A stretch of 64,000 nt of DNA from Shewanella litoralis (lineage in GTDB: Bacteria > Pseudomonadota > Gammaproteobacteria > Enterobacterales > Shewanellaceae). Shown one piece after another: positions 7,561-17,535 of the stretch. A model generated the notes under the pieces. That model worked only from the letters and a program-made list of their open reading frames with translations, searched no databases and was not told where the DNA came from. The DNA is taken from assembly GCF_009828585.1 (NCBI RefSeq), contig NZ_WSRZ01000007.1, positions 104,172-168,171 of the forward strand, in the 5' to 3' direction. The position numbers and the translations under genes were made by a program. Positions within the stretch are counted from its first letter, which is position 1. The number at the start of each line of letters is the position of its first letter.

Positions 7561-10167
7561 TTAGAACTTTAGAGTATAACTTGCACGGTATTCACGACCG
7601 TAGTTGTTATATAGATCAGTATTTGTGAACTGACCGGTAGAAGTTAATACAGGATCTTCGTCTGTTAGGTTGTTAATACCTAATAATACTGAACCATAGT
7701 TACCAGCATCATATACATAGCTTAAGTTATGAATTAACCATGAATCTAGGTGACCTGTGTCATCAGTTTCATAAGTAGAGCCAGTATAGTTGATGTTCCA
7801 TGATAGGCTATGATCACCTAACATGTAGTTAGTGGTAAAGTTAGACTTGTAGTCTGGAGCACCGTTCCAACCAGAAATATCTTCTGCAGCCTGTCCACCT
7901 TCAACTTCTTGAATGTAGTCAAGAACGAAGCTGTTAGTCCAGTTAAAGCCGATATCACCAATTGATGTTTCAAACTTAGCGTTTAATGCAACGTCAATAC
8001 CTGTGATTTCTAACTTATCACTATTACCATAACCGGTACCAACTTCAAGCGCACGACCAAGTGTACCGTCAGTAGTAGGTGCACGTTCTACATAGAAAGT
8101 ATCTGTAGTATCAAGCGTACCTGCAGCAATACCGCGCATTACGTTTGTAATTGAACGCTGACTGATTACGTCATCAATGTTTAAGTTGAAGTAATCGACC
8201 TTAATACCGATATCATCAACGATGTCCCAAGCAACACCTAAGTTAATATACTCTGATGTTTCAGGACCCAAATCACTATTAGCACTGATAAAGGTATCGT
8301 ATTGCTTCTCAGCACAATCCGCATCGGCTACGCCAGTTGCAGTACAGAATGGATAATCAGTTCCGTCTTCGGCACTGAATGTCGTCGCTGCATAGAGTTG
8401 ACTTAAAGAAGGTGCACGGAACGCTTCAGAGTAAGAAGCACGTACAACTACGTTTTCAAGCGCTTGCCAACGAATAGATGCTTTAGGAGCAACGTTATCA
8501 CCAAAGTCACTGTAGTCATCGTAACGAGCTGCAAGGTTTAATTCGATATCGTCAGTTAATGGTAATACTGCTTCATAGAACATAGCCCATACTTGGCGGT
8601 CGCCACCAGCTGAGTTACCCGCACTACCACCGATTAGACCGGCTTCAGATTGCGCGTCGTATACTTCGCTGAACTGCTGGTCAAAGTATTCCATACCAAT
8701 GTAATGCGCTACAGCACCACCAGGTAAGTCGAATGCATCAAAACCAAGTCCTGCACTGTACTGGTCAAATGTTGCTTTACCAGTAGTAAGTGTTGTGGCT
8801 TTCATGTTGTTGATGCCAGCTTCAGAGCCTAAATCTATATCATTTGCTTGGTTGTAAGCAAGACCAGAATAGCTTAAGTAGTACTGACCCACTGACTTGT
8901 TGTCAGCGATATTGTGGTGATAATAAACTTCCCATTCAGCGTCATTTAATGCACTGATAGTACCGCGTAAACCGGTTAAGTAATCTTGGTTATAATCGTC
9001 TACGTAACCATCACGCGTACCGATGCCTACCCAACGGAAATAACCTGTAGTTTCTTCACCAAATGGGTTATTTGGGTTATCAGCTGCCATGTTATTCCAT
9101 GCTGCAGCAGGTGGTGCGTAACGACCGAAAGAACTGTTCTGAGTTACCATAACACGACCAAACCATTCAACATCTTCAGCAACTTCATAGTTAGCGTCAA
9201 CATAAACGGTGTTACGGTCAATAGAAGCTTTGTTGTATGACACGTTAGCGAACGCATACATACAGTAAGTTGATCCTGGGCTCCAATCGTTGTCAGCAGC
9301 AACGGTTTGGAAAACATTAGAGCCATATTCAGCTTCTAAATCATCACATAAAAGTGATGCTTGTGCAGTAGAGAAATCTGGAGCTGCTACTGTAGCACCA
9401 TAAATACTCCAACCAGCAGTTTCATCGTAAGCTTGGATTTCGCCATCACCGTTGAAGTCAGTCATTCTTGCTGCAGTGTAAGAACGGTCTCCGTCAGAGA
9501 TGCCTTGACGATCTTGATGGTCAAATGCAAAAGTAATGTTACCTTTGTCCATTTGATAACCGGCAACGACTGAGAACTCTTTACTGGTTAAACCGCCATC
9601 TTGGTCACGTGAACCGCCACCAACATTGAATTCAATACCTTGGTAGTTCTTTTTCATGATGATGTTTACAACACCAGCAATCGCGTCAGAACCATAAGTA
9701 GAAGATGCGCCATCAGTTAAGATGTCGATACGTTCAACTGCAGCCATTGGAATAGCGTTTAAGTTAGCTGATGCACCACCAAGTGTTGGTGAACCAGGAA
9801 AACGCTTACCGTCAATCAATACTAGAGTACGGCTTGAGCCTGCACCACGTAGGTTAATTGTCGCTTGTGATTGTGCTGAACTACCTGAACGCTCAGAGAA
9901 CGAACCGAAAGAGTTTAAGTTACTGTTACGAAGAGCATCAGCAACTGTAAAGTTACCTTCCATCTTCATATCTTCAGTAGTGATGGTCGTAATTGGAGAA
10001 GCACCTTCTAGGTCAGAACGCTTAATACGCGAACCAGTAACCTCAATACGTTCTACTTTTGCGCCATCTTCATCAGCAGCAAAAACTGCTGGTGCAGCAA
10101 ATGCTGTTGCTGCAGCACCACTGATCAGTGCTAAGCGCACCGATTTAGCTAATACGTTCTTATGCAT
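7561..10167 (-). CDS. TonB-dependent receptor, 868 residues
   Basis: This is an outer-membrane receptor with a signal peptide (residues 1-30, ending PAVFA-ADED). The N-terminal ERIEVTGSRIKRSDL segment is typical of this marine gammaproteobacterial family. The plug domain spans about 45-170 (NLRGAGSSRTLVLIDGKRFP; IDILTDGASSTYGSDAIAGV). A long beta-barrel follows, ending in aromatic YTLKF as porins do. GGGAGA precedes the ATG. The substrate cannot be read from sequence: the family covers peptide, carbohydrate and metal-complex uptake, and no transport or degradation genes are adjacent. It lies on the same strand as the TonB2-type operon 1.4 kb further on and could be powered by it. Confidence 0.92.
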   Translation of the reverse strand: MHKNVLAKSVRLALISGAAATAFAAPAVFAADEDGAKVERIEVTGSRIKRSDLEGASPITTITTEDMKMEGNFTVADALRNSNLNSFGSFSERSGSSAQSQATINLRGAGSSRTLVLIDGKRFPGSPTLGGASANLNAIPMAAVERIDILTDGASSTYGSDAIAGVVNIIMKKNYQGIEFNVGGGSRDQDGGLTSKEFSVVAGYQMDKGNITFAFDHQDRQGISDGDRSYTAARMTDFNGDGEIQAYDETAGWSIYGATVAAPDFSTAQASLLCDDLEAEYGSNVFQTVAADNDWSPGSTYCMYAFANVSYNKASIDRNTVYVDANYEVAEDVEWFGRVMVTQNSSFGRYAPPAAAWNNMAADNPNNPFGEETTGYFRWVGIGTRDGYVDDYNQDYLTGLRGTISALNDAEWEVYYHHNIADNKSVGQYYLSYSGLAYNQANDIDLGSEAGINNMKATTLTTGKATFDQYSAGLGFDAFDLPGGAVAHYIGMEYFDQQFSEVYDAQSEAGLIGGSAGNSAGGDRQVWAMFYEAVLPLTDDIELNLAARYDDYSDFGDNVAPKASIRWQALENVVVRASYSEAFRAPSLSQLYAATTFSAEDGTDYPFCTATGVADADCAEKQYDTFISANSDLGPETSEYINLGVAWDIVDDIGIKVDYFNLNIDDVISQRSITNVMRGIAAGTLDTTDTFYVERAPTTDGTLGRALEVGTGYGNSDKLEITGIDVALNAKFETSIGDIGFNWTNSFVLDYIQEVEGGQAAEDISGWNGAPDYKSNFTTNYMLGDHSLSWNINYTGSTYETDDTGHLDSWLIHNLSYVYDAGNYGSVLLGINNLTDEDPVLTSTGQFTNTDLYNNYGREYRASYTLKF

Positions 10168-10782
10168 TGTCTATCTCCCTGGACTTTTATATCTTTCTTA
10201 TAATACTAACAACCTTTTTAGGTGCTAGTTCTATGAGGGAATGCAACAGAAATCATCACAACCGCTCATTTACGTATGCAATAAAATCACATTTGATACA
10301 ACTAATCAACAATTGAAGTGCCGTAAGCGCAAAAGTTAATCAAATGTGAACTCGCTTCCTGTTAACTAAAATGGACACTCAAGGCTAAATTCATTTAAAA
10401 GCATAGCCTTATAGAACTTTCGTTTTATTTCAGTGAATTTTGGATGTTGAAAATAAAAAACTTAACATCCTGTTTTGCAGAATGATTCTTTATGCTAGGG
10501 CAGGTTTTCATTCGGTGTTGCTATGAATAAAAATTTAACATTTATAACAACAGGGTTTGTGGTTAAATTGTTAACTTTAACACTTTTGATAGGTAAAAAT
10601 AGAGATTGAGGCGTTTATAGACGGTCATAATAGCCCAATATTGATGTTAACTAGTAGGGTTTGAAAGCAATGAATATGGCAAGACATTTGTGGCATTGAC
10701 AGGCATTTCGAAGGTGTATTACTAAGCATAGAATTAATCTTATGCTGCTATATTTTATTGGATCGTGCGCCATTATTAAGCT
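10168..10782. other. 615-bp intergenic region between polB and the receptor gene
   Basis: No coding frame is supported. It should hold the receptor promoter. An 11-bp inverted repeat, TCACATTTGAT (10287-10297) and ATCAAATGTGA (10339-10349), flanks 41 bp and could be a regulatory dyad or a leader hairpin. The rest is AT-rich with no recognisable element. Confidence 0.5.
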
Positions 10783-13218
10783 TCATATTAACGTGAGCTG
10801 ATCATTGACTAGGGCATCAAATCGTTGCCCACACAACTGTAAAATAGGTTCCGCAATCGGCTGAATTTGTTTACTGATGTAATATTCGTAATCGATATTG
10901 TTTGGATGTGTTTCAACAGCTTGAGCCCCAGTTGTTGTCATTAAATATCTAATTTGATAACCCCTTCTTGTTGCTTTGTTTGTGCCCTCTATTTGTGCCA
11001 ATTGCTTAGCGGCTTTGACATGGGGAGATGATTTAGCTGTGTAGTCCTCAGCATGACGACGCAAACGCTTTTTAAAAATAAGCTCGGAGTCTCTTTCACC
11101 TTTTTTTAGCGCATCTAACTCTTGACGAAGGTAATCGATAACATCCTCACCGTTGAAAAACATCTCGTATAAGTCAAATTGCATCTTACGGGCGATAGGG
11201 CTCCAATCACTTCTCACCTGCTCCATGCCTTTAAATGTCAATTTGAGCTTATTGTCCGCCCCTAATGAGGCACCAACATAACGTTTTTTGCTGCCTTCTT
11301 CAGACCCTCTTAACGTCGGCATAATAAATTGATCAAAGTGAGTTTCAAATTCTAACTCTAGGTAACTGTTTAATTGATATTCAGTCTCACACCAATCATG
11401 CCAGCGTGTTGTTATGTTGGTTGCGAGTTGTAACCCCAAGGCGTTGATGTCTGTTATGCCATGATTAGCGCCAAGCCAAACAAAAGTGGAGTCTGTATCA
11501 CCATAGATAACTTGATAACCAGATTCTTCTATCCATTGCTTGGTCAATTTCATAATTTGATGACCGCGCATGGTAATTGAACTGGCTAACTTTGCATCAT
11601 GGAATACACACCCTTTTGAGCCCAATACTCCGTATAAAGAGTTCATGATAATTTTTATCGCTTGCGATAACGGCGCATTTTTTTCTATTTTTGCCATTTC
11701 TCTTTGCGCAGCTAGGCTGGCAACTAAACCGGGTAAAATTGCGTTATCTCGCGCAAAATAAGCCCCCAAATAACCTGGCACGGTTGAAGTATTATCAGCT
11801 TGTTCGGCCAAGCGTAAGCCTTCAACTAATCCTTTGGGGTCAATTAAAAAAGTCCGAATTATTGATGGGTACAAACTTTTAAAATCTAAAACTAATACAT
11901 CGTTGTAATGACCAGGGATAGATGACATGACGTAACCGCCAGGACTCTCTAAACCTTGACTGGCAGGATGTGCTGGAGCAACAAACCCATTGCGATGTAA
12001 GTGAGGTAAATATAAATGATAAAATGCAGCGATTGATGCACCGACACGGCCAAATTCTAAACCCGTCAATTTTGCTCGTTCAATCGCAAAGTCAATCAAC
12101 TGGGTTTTTTCAAAAATATCCCACACTAAACGGCTATCGGTGATGTTATAAAATGCTAGCGCATTTTTATCGGTGTGAAATAACGTGGTAATTTCTTGGC
12201 CGCGATTCTCGACATGGTCAATGGCCTTACCTTCATCGAGCAGATGCCTTGATACATACTCTAATGAAAAACTATCAAATTGATAAAATGCCGCTTTTAA
12301 CCAATCAATGCCGTCAAGCACCACGCGTCCGGGTAATGAGAGTGTTTCTGGCCTAAATTTATCGGCCACCTTCCAACTTAACTCTGTACCACCTCTACCA
12401 ATTAAGAGTGGTATATGGTGCAAAATACAACGCCGGTACAATAATGCTAAATCAAAAGTGACCACAGCCCAACCAATAATAATGTCAGGGTCGTATTGCT
12501 CAAACCAGGCAATCAGGTGATGGATAAGTTCTACCTCATTTTTTACCCACACAATAAAATCATGGCTATCACTTTGCGGCTCGCCAACCATAAACACACA
12601 TTGGTATTGCTCGCCATATAACCCAACTGAATAGAGTTCGCCATCAAAGCTGCATTCAAAATCTAATGATATTACGCTTAACGTAATATCATTATCAGTC
12701 TTTTCTACGACAGGTTTGCGCGCGCGTTCAAGTAACATTAATGGCAAAGCGCTATCATGGCTTGTACTAAGGTATTCTCCGGCGCATTCAATATCGAGGG
12801 CGATAAACCGCTCTATAAGGTAGCGTTGTTCAGGCCTAATATCTGCCTCAAATAATGTGATACCACTATCATTAGCAACCCGGATTAATCCTTTCAATTG
12901 ACTGTTCGATTTTAAATACAGTGCACAGACAGGTTCATGCGCAAAACTGGTTAACCCAATAGATTCTGCCTTCAACGCAAAATCGACTTTACTGGTTAAG
13001 ATATTCACATCTTGCTGACGACAAAAACAAATCACCTCAGTGTGATGCAACTCAACTAAAATTGGCCCATTTGCCGTTTTTAAATAATATTGCAACACCA
13101 ACTGCCCTTGCCGGTATATCGCATGGCGAGTCAATACTCTGCCCATCACTCGTGGCAATGCAGACATGCTTTGACGAGCATGGGTGTAACGTTCTAATTG
13201 CGGCTGTAAATGTTTCAA
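10783..13218 (-). CDS. polB: DNA polymerase II (family B)
   Basis: This is an 811-residue family B DNA polymerase that acts in repair and translesion synthesis. The 3'-5' exonuclease motifs are visible: SLDFECSFDG (about residue 187), the region DPDIIIGWAVVTFDLA, and YNITDSRLVWD. The polymerase motifs are DFKSLYPSII (about 447), KIIMNSLYGVLG, and the catalytic YGDTDSTF. Length and order fit E. coli Pol II. The first possible start is TTG 13218; an ATG at 13167 (MSALPRV) would also give a full-length Pol II and aligns better with the E. coli N terminus, so the start is uncertain. The gene diverges from dinG around a LexA-type box. Confidence 0.95.
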   Translation of the reverse strand: MKHLQPQLERYTHARQSMSALPRVMGRVLTRHAIYRQGQLVLQYYLKTANGPILVELHHTEVICFCRQQDVNILTSKVDFALKAESIGLTSFAHEPVCALYLKSNSQLKGLIRVANDSGITLFEADIRPEQRYLIERFIALDIECAGEYLSTSHDSALPLMLLERARKPVVEKTDNDITLSVISLDFECSFDGELYSVGLYGEQYQCVFMVGEPQSDSHDFIVWVKNEVELIHHLIAWFEQYDPDIIIGWAVVTFDLALLYRRCILHHIPLLIGRGGTELSWKVADKFRPETLSLPGRVVLDGIDWLKAAFYQFDSFSLEYVSRHLLDEGKAIDHVENRGQEITTLFHTDKNALAFYNITDSRLVWDIFEKTQLIDFAIERAKLTGLEFGRVGASIAAFYHLYLPHLHRNGFVAPAHPASQGLESPGGYVMSSIPGHYNDVLVLDFKSLYPSIIRTFLIDPKGLVEGLRLAEQADNTSTVPGYLGAYFARDNAILPGLVASLAAQREMAKIEKNAPLSQAIKIIMNSLYGVLGSKGCVFHDAKLASSITMRGHQIMKLTKQWIEESGYQVIYGDTDSTFVWLGANHGITDINALGLQLATNITTRWHDWCETEYQLNSYLELEFETHFDQFIMPTLRGSEEGSKKRYVGASLGADNKLKLTFKGMEQVRSDWSPIARKMQFDLYEMFFNGEDVIDYLRQELDALKKGERDSELIFKKRLRRHAEDYTAKSSPHVKAAKQLAQIEGTNKATRRGYQIRYLMTTTGAQAVETHPNNIDYEYYISKQIQPIAEPILQLCGQRFDALVNDQLTLI

Positions 13219-13250
13219 TGTTATTTATTACTTCGTAGCATGCTAATTCA

Positions 13251-13266
13251 CTGTTATTATGTACAG
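13251..13266. promoter_or_regulatory. LexA operator (SOS box) between polB and dinG
   Basis: CTGT-N8-ACAG with an AT-rich centre (CTGTTATTATGTACAG) is a perfect core match to the gammaproteobacterial LexA site. It sits 33 bp from the polB frame start and 33 bp from the dinG ATG. One site could therefore repress both divergent genes, each an SOS gene in E. coli. Confidence 0.9.
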
Positions 13267-13298
13267 CATAATTCAGACCACGCAGAAATCATACTTCT

Positions 13299-15374
13299 AT
13301 GCTACCGGATACGATAAAAAGTCAAATTCGCACCATTTATAAAGAAATTGCTAATGCTATGCCGCAATTTCGTTCTCGTCGCGAACAAAACTACATGGTA
13401 GCTGAAATCTCAAAAACCTTAGCGGGAGAGTATGACAAAGATCGACGAATTATTGTAGTTGAAGCTGGCACCGGGATTGGTAAGTCGCTGTCGTACATTC
13501 TTGGCACCATTCCATTAGCATTAGCCAGTAAGAAAAAGGTCTGTATTGCTACCGCAACGGTGGCACTACAAGAACAGTTACTCCACAAAGATTTGCCGTT
13601 TTTTTTACAACAAGCTGGAGTTGACTTTAAATTTGGCTTAGTAAAAGGTAGGCAACGTTATGTATGTTTAGCTAAACTTGAAGCAATGCTCGGCACGCAA
13701 GACAGCTCGCAAATGGCTATGTGGCAAACCAAACCCGACCAAAGCCAAATTAATGAACTGCAAAAACTGCATCAAGATTTTCATCAAAAACGTTGGAACG
13801 GTGAAATAGATACCCTACAACATCCTATTCCTGACTTTTTATGGCAACAAATTTGTTGCGACAAACACAGCTGTCATCGACAAGTGTCAGCGCATCACAA
13901 CTGCCCATTTCATAAAGCTCGTGAAGATGTTGACACCTGGGATGTGCTGATTGCCAACCATAGCTTGTTATTTGCAGACTTAGAATTAGGCGGCGGAGTC
14001 ATATTACCCGAGCCAGAAGACATGTTTTATGTCATCGATGAAGCGCATCACTTACCGATTGTGGCAAGGGATTTTTCTAGCGCTCAAGCAACATTACGCG
14101 GGGCGTGTGATTGGTTAGAAAAAGCCTCAAAAACCTGCTCCAAGCTGCAAAACCAATTAAAGACGAATAATATTATTGCCCCAGTGCAAGCCATGCTTGA
14201 TCACACAACTGACTTAACTAATTTATTGACTCAAGTCGCGCACTATTGCGACACCCAGCCACAATTATTTGCCAATCCTGAAAGCCGGCTACGCTTCGAG
14301 CACGGGCAATTACCACAAGCACTACTCATTCAGGCAGAAAACCTTGCTACGGCATCTGGCGCTGCTGTTAAACAGTTTAATAAAGTGGTATCGGTGCTCA
14401 GTGAGGCAATAAAAGACGGTGAAGTGCCTAAGCATCAATCTGAAGGGTTATTGTCTGAAACAGGCTTTATTTTACAACGCTTAGATAATTTGCATAAGCT
14501 GTGGAAAATGATGGCCAAAGAAGACAGTAAAAAAGGTGCTCCAATGGCACGCTGGGCAGAGCTAATAACCGGAAAGCAACAGGATTACTTATTTTGCTCA
14601 TCGCCCATCGAAGTCGGTTTTATGCTCGAGTCTATGTTATGGCAAAAAGCCGCTGGCGTTGTCTTGTGTAGCGCAACATTACGAGCACTAAACAACTTTA
14701 ACCATTTTGCTCATCAAGTCGGATTAGGCATTAATGATGGCACACGTTTTTTAGCCCTGTTGTCGCCATTTGATTACGAAAATAATGCCACGCTGTTTAT
14801 TCCGCAAATGGTTACTGAGCCTACCGATGACAACTACACCGCCGAGATCGCTGAGCATATTGTTGCATTAGTCGATGGCGAAATGGCCACACTAGTATTA
14901 TTTGCATCTTACTGGCAAATGGAAAAAGTGGTCGATTTGGTCGAGGGCAAAATAGCCAAAGATCAGTTATTTGTTCAAGGTGACATTCCAAGGCAGCAGA
15001 TTTTAGAAAAACATAAGCAGCGTTGTGACGATGGTTTACCCAGTATTATATTCGGTACCGGCAGCTTCTCTGAAGGTCTGGATTTACCGGGCGACTATTT
15101 AACCAACCTTATTATCACAAAGCTGCCCTTTGCAGTACCGACATCACCGGTGGAACAAGCACATGCAGAATACGTCAAAGTAAAAGGTGGTAATCCCTTT
15201 TTACAGCTGACAATTCCAGACGCATCGCGTAAATTAGTCCAGAGTTGTGGTCGCTTGCTGCGTAAAGAGCAAGATTACGGACGAGTGACGATTTTAGACC
15301 GCCGCCTAGTGACCAAACGTTATGGCAAATCATTGATTGATGCCCTTCCCCCTTTTAGACGTGTTATTGAATAG
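13299..15374 (+). CDS. dinG: ATP-dependent DNA helicase DinG
   Basis: This is a 691-residue superfamily 2 helicase of the XPD/DinG type. Walker A is VEAGTGIGKSLSYI (about residue 53). The iron-sulfur cysteines fit C119 (RYVCLAKLEAM), then the ICCDKHSCH and HNCPFHKAR cluster. The DEAH box is VIDEAHHLP (about 247), and the C-terminal motif VI is QSCGRLLRKEQDYG. DinG unwinds 5'-3' and resolves R-loops and damaged forks. The ATG at 13299 lies just after the SOS box, so the gene is probably LexA-controlled. It leads a plus-strand series with the TSUP permease gene 8 bp downstream. Confidence 0.95.
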   Translation: MLPDTIKSQIRTIYKEIANAMPQFRSRREQNYMVAEISKTLAGEYDKDRRIIVVEAGTGIGKSLSYILGTIPLALASKKKVCIATATVALQEQLLHKDLPFFLQQAGVDFKFGLVKGRQRYVCLAKLEAMLGTQDSSQMAMWQTKPDQSQINELQKLHQDFHQKRWNGEIDTLQHPIPDFLWQQICCDKHSCHRQVSAHHNCPFHKAREDVDTWDVLIANHSLLFADLELGGGVILPEPEDMFYVIDEAHHLPIVARDFSSAQATLRGACDWLEKASKTCSKLQNQLKTNNIIAPVQAMLDHTTDLTNLLTQVAHYCDTQPQLFANPESRLRFEHGQLPQALLIQAENLATASGAAVKQFNKVVSVLSEAIKDGEVPKHQSEGLLSETGFILQRLDNLHKLWKMMAKEDSKKGAPMARWAELITGKQQDYLFCSSPIEVGFMLESMLWQKAAGVVLCSATLRALNNFNHFAHQVGLGINDGTRFLALLSPFDYENNATLFIPQMVTEPTDDNYTAEIAEHIVALVDGEMATLVLFASYWQMEKVVDLVEGKIAKDQLFVQGDIPRQQILEKHKQRCDDGLPSIIFGTGSFSEGLDLPGDYLTNLIITKLPFAVPTSPVEQAHAEYVKVKGGNPFLQLTIPDASRKLVQSCGRLLRKEQDYGRVTILDRRLVTKRYGKSLIDALPPFRRVIE

Positions 15375-15382
15375 GTATTGAG

Positions 15383-16156
15383 TTGGATTTATTATTAGAC
15401 CCTAGCCATTGGGCAGTTTTAGCGGTCATCGGGATTATTGCAGGTTTTATTGATGCCATAGTGGGTGGTGGTGGTTTATTGTCGATACCAGCATTGCTAA
15501 CTGTGGGCATTCCACCTCATTTAGCCTTAGGCACTAATAAGTTAGCGGCATGTTTTGGCTCGTTAACTTCCAGTTTTACCTTCTACAAACAGCAATTATT
15601 TAACCCTGTATTATGGAAAGCCAGTTTTTTTGCCACCCTTGTAGGCTCTGTCTCTGGATGTATTCTGGTTTTCCTCATTGACCCTACCTGGCTAGACAAA
15701 ATTTTGCCGCTATTAATTATCGGCATTGCCATTTATACCTTATTCAGTCCCAAGGCCATGGGTGATAATAATGTCAGCCTCCCCATTGAACCTTCGTCTA
15801 CTGGTAAACAAATCTCGCAAGGTTTTATACTCGGCAGTTATGATGGCTTTGCCGGGCCAGGTATTGGGGCATTTTGGACCGTATCATCAGTGTCAATTCA
15901 CAAACTCCCTTTGTTGCACAGCTGTGGCTTAGCAAGGGTGATGACCTCTGTGAGTAATGTGACTGCGTTAATTATATTTGCCTCCATGGGTCAAGTGCAG
16001 TGGATGTTAGGCCTGTGGATGGGTGTGTGCATGATGGCCGGCTCTTATATTGGCGCGCGTAGCGCTATTCGCTTTGGTATTCCTTTTATTAAACCTATTT
16101 TTATCATTATGGTATTGTCGATAGCGGTCCACCTAACTTGGAGTGCTTGGGGATGA
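15383..16156 (+). CDS. yfcA: TSUP (TauE/SafE, YfcA-type) membrane permease
   Basis: This is a 257-residue integral membrane protein. The N-terminal signature IAGFIDAIVGGGGLLSIPAL and later LGTNKLAACFGS are diagnostic of the TSUP (TauE/SafE) family. About eight hydrophobic segments are seen, in two repeated halves (second half: FILGSYDGFAGPGIGAFWTV). Family members export sulfite, sulfoacetate or other organic anions; the substrate of this YfcA-like member is unknown. The start is TTG 15383, with AGGT about 10 bases upstream. The stop overlaps the ATG of the next gene (ATGA). Confidence 0.9.
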   Translation: MDLLLDPSHWAVLAVIGIIAGFIDAIVGGGGLLSIPALLTVGIPPHLALGTNKLAACFGSLTSSFTFYKQQLFNPVLWKASFFATLVGSVSGCILVFLIDPTWLDKILPLLIIGIAIYTLFSPKAMGDNNVSLPIEPSSTGKQISQGFILGSYDGFAGPGIGAFWTVSSVSIHKLPLLHSCGLARVMTSVSNVTALIIFASMGQVQWMLGLWMGVCMMAGSYIGARSAIRFGIPFIKPIFIIMVLSIAVHLTWSAWG

Positions 16157-16815
16157 ACACCCAACAATTGGTTTCAATGTTAAAGCAGCAGCTCACTCAA
16201 CTTGAGCAAGACGCACTTATGCATGACCAAAACCTAGCTCCAAATCAGCGGCAAACCTTGCAACAAACCGAACGATTTAACAGCCAGTTGTTTGCGCAAC
16301 AAGGTGGCTTACTGAGCCCATGTATTTCACAACTTCGCCAAGACATTCAAAAGTTAGAAAAACAATTATCACTTAAGCTGAGTGGTCCTGTTATTCAACT
16401 CAGTTGCGATCGCATACAAGACCGCTTTATCGCACTTAAAAGAGCCTTGCTCACCACCGACATTAATTTAAAAGCCGAAGCACAACGTAAAGCCAGTAAT
16501 CGGGCGCGTTATGCAAAAAAACAACAGCAAGCGGTGCAAGACAGTGGATTTGGTTGGATAGCCAGTAATGTGATGCAAAACAGTCATCAGCTATATGCTG
16601 AACTGAACAAACATCTCAACTGGGCGAAAAAAATTGAGCAAAAAATACAACAAATGGAAGCAAATCTTGAATTCTGTCATAGTGATGACAAAATTCAATT
16701 GCAAAATGACATCCTTTTGATGCATCGTCGCTTAGGAAAATGTAAACAAGCAACAAGTTATATTGAAGAGCGCATTCAATTATTTGAACGTCCTCGCCAA
16801 AGTTACCCTCGTTAA
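16153..16815 (+). CDS. priC: primosomal replication protein PriC-like
   Basis: This is a 220-residue, basic, mostly helical protein. It resembles PriC in the N-terminal ERFNSQLF motif (RFDRHLF in E. coli) and in the C-terminal pattern LMHRRLGKCKQATSYIEERI. PriC restarts stalled forks by loading DnaB at gapped forks. The start is ATG 16153, overlapping the upstream stop, with a GGAG site; the frame opens earlier only at a TTG. It is longer than E. coli PriC (about 175 residues), with extra sequence in the middle. The neighbouring dinG and polB give a replication/repair context. Confidence 0.78.
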   Translation: MNTQQLVSMLKQQLTQLEQDALMHDQNLAPNQRQTLQQTERFNSQLFAQQGGLLSPCISQLRQDIQKLEKQLSLKLSGPVIQLSCDRIQDRFIALKRALLTTDINLKAEAQRKASNRARYAKKQQQAVQDSGFGWIASNVMQNSHQLYAELNKHLNWAKKIEQKIQQMEANLEFCHSDDKIQLQNDILLMHRRLGKCKQATSYIEERIQLFERPRQSYPR

Positions 16816-16824
16816 GGAGCAACA

Positions 16825-17535
16825 ATGAAATCTGTATTCACCACTAGTGCGCTGTTAGCATTTTTAACTTCATCATCAGTATTTGCAGCTAATTTAACTA
16901 TTCCCATGTCTTTTGAATATTTAGCTCTTGATGGAGAAGCCATTGAAACGAGTATGTTTAAACATCAATCAGATTTAACACTCACCAATGGCACTCATAA
17001 AATCGCCATTCGTTACCACGACGTCATCGATGACTCGTTTAGTGACAGCCAAACATTTGTTAAATCAACGCCCTTTATTGTGACACTAACGGTAGACGGT
17101 GATTATCAATACAGTCTAAAACCGGCTAATGGTGATGTCATCAAAAAGCCAAAAGCCTTTGCTAAAGCGCCACAGGTCGAAGTGAGCCGTCAAGACAACG
17201 GCTCTGTTTCTTATAGTGTTGAGCAAACAAATTTTACTGAAGAGTCGTTTATCACAAGCTTGTTCAAAACCAATAAACAACAAGATTTTGAAAGCTTATC
17301 CGCCTCCGCGACGAGCGATGGTGACACCATTGTCACCCAGGCCCCCGCTAAACCAGACATCGCTGTTGCAACCAATATGGCACCAGAGGTAGTTGCAACC
17401 TCAGTCACAACCAAAGTACCTGCAGGTAAAGCAACAACCCCTGCACAAGCTGAGCAAATGTTGCAATACTGGTGGTTACAAGCCGATGAAAAAACACGTA
17501 AAGAATTTATGGGTTGGGCCATTAAGCAACTTTAA
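16825..17535 (+). CDS. DUF2057 family exported protein
   Basis: This 236-residue protein has a clear signal peptide (VFTTSALLAFLTSSSVFAA). The mature N-terminal region (LTIPMSFEYLALDGEAIETS, then NGTHKIAIRYHDVIDDSFSD) fits DUF2057/YccT proteins, periplasmic proteins of unknown mechanism. AAGGAG lies 6 bases before the ATG. A Thr/Ala/Val-rich linker (about 165-205) separates it from a short C-terminal helical segment (AEQMLQYWWLQADEKTRKEF). The stop abuts the next gene's ATG. Confidence 0.82.
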   Translation: MKSVFTTSALLAFLTSSSVFAANLTIPMSFEYLALDGEAIETSMFKHQSDLTLTNGTHKIAIRYHDVIDDSFSDSQTFVKSTPFIVTLTVDGDYQYSLKPANGDVIKKPKAFAKAPQVEVSRQDNGSVSYSVEQTNFTEESFITSLFKTNKQQDFESLSASATSDGDTIVTQAPAKPDIAVATNMAPEVVATSVTTKVPAGKATTPAQAEQMLQYWWLQADEKTRKEFMGWAIKQL

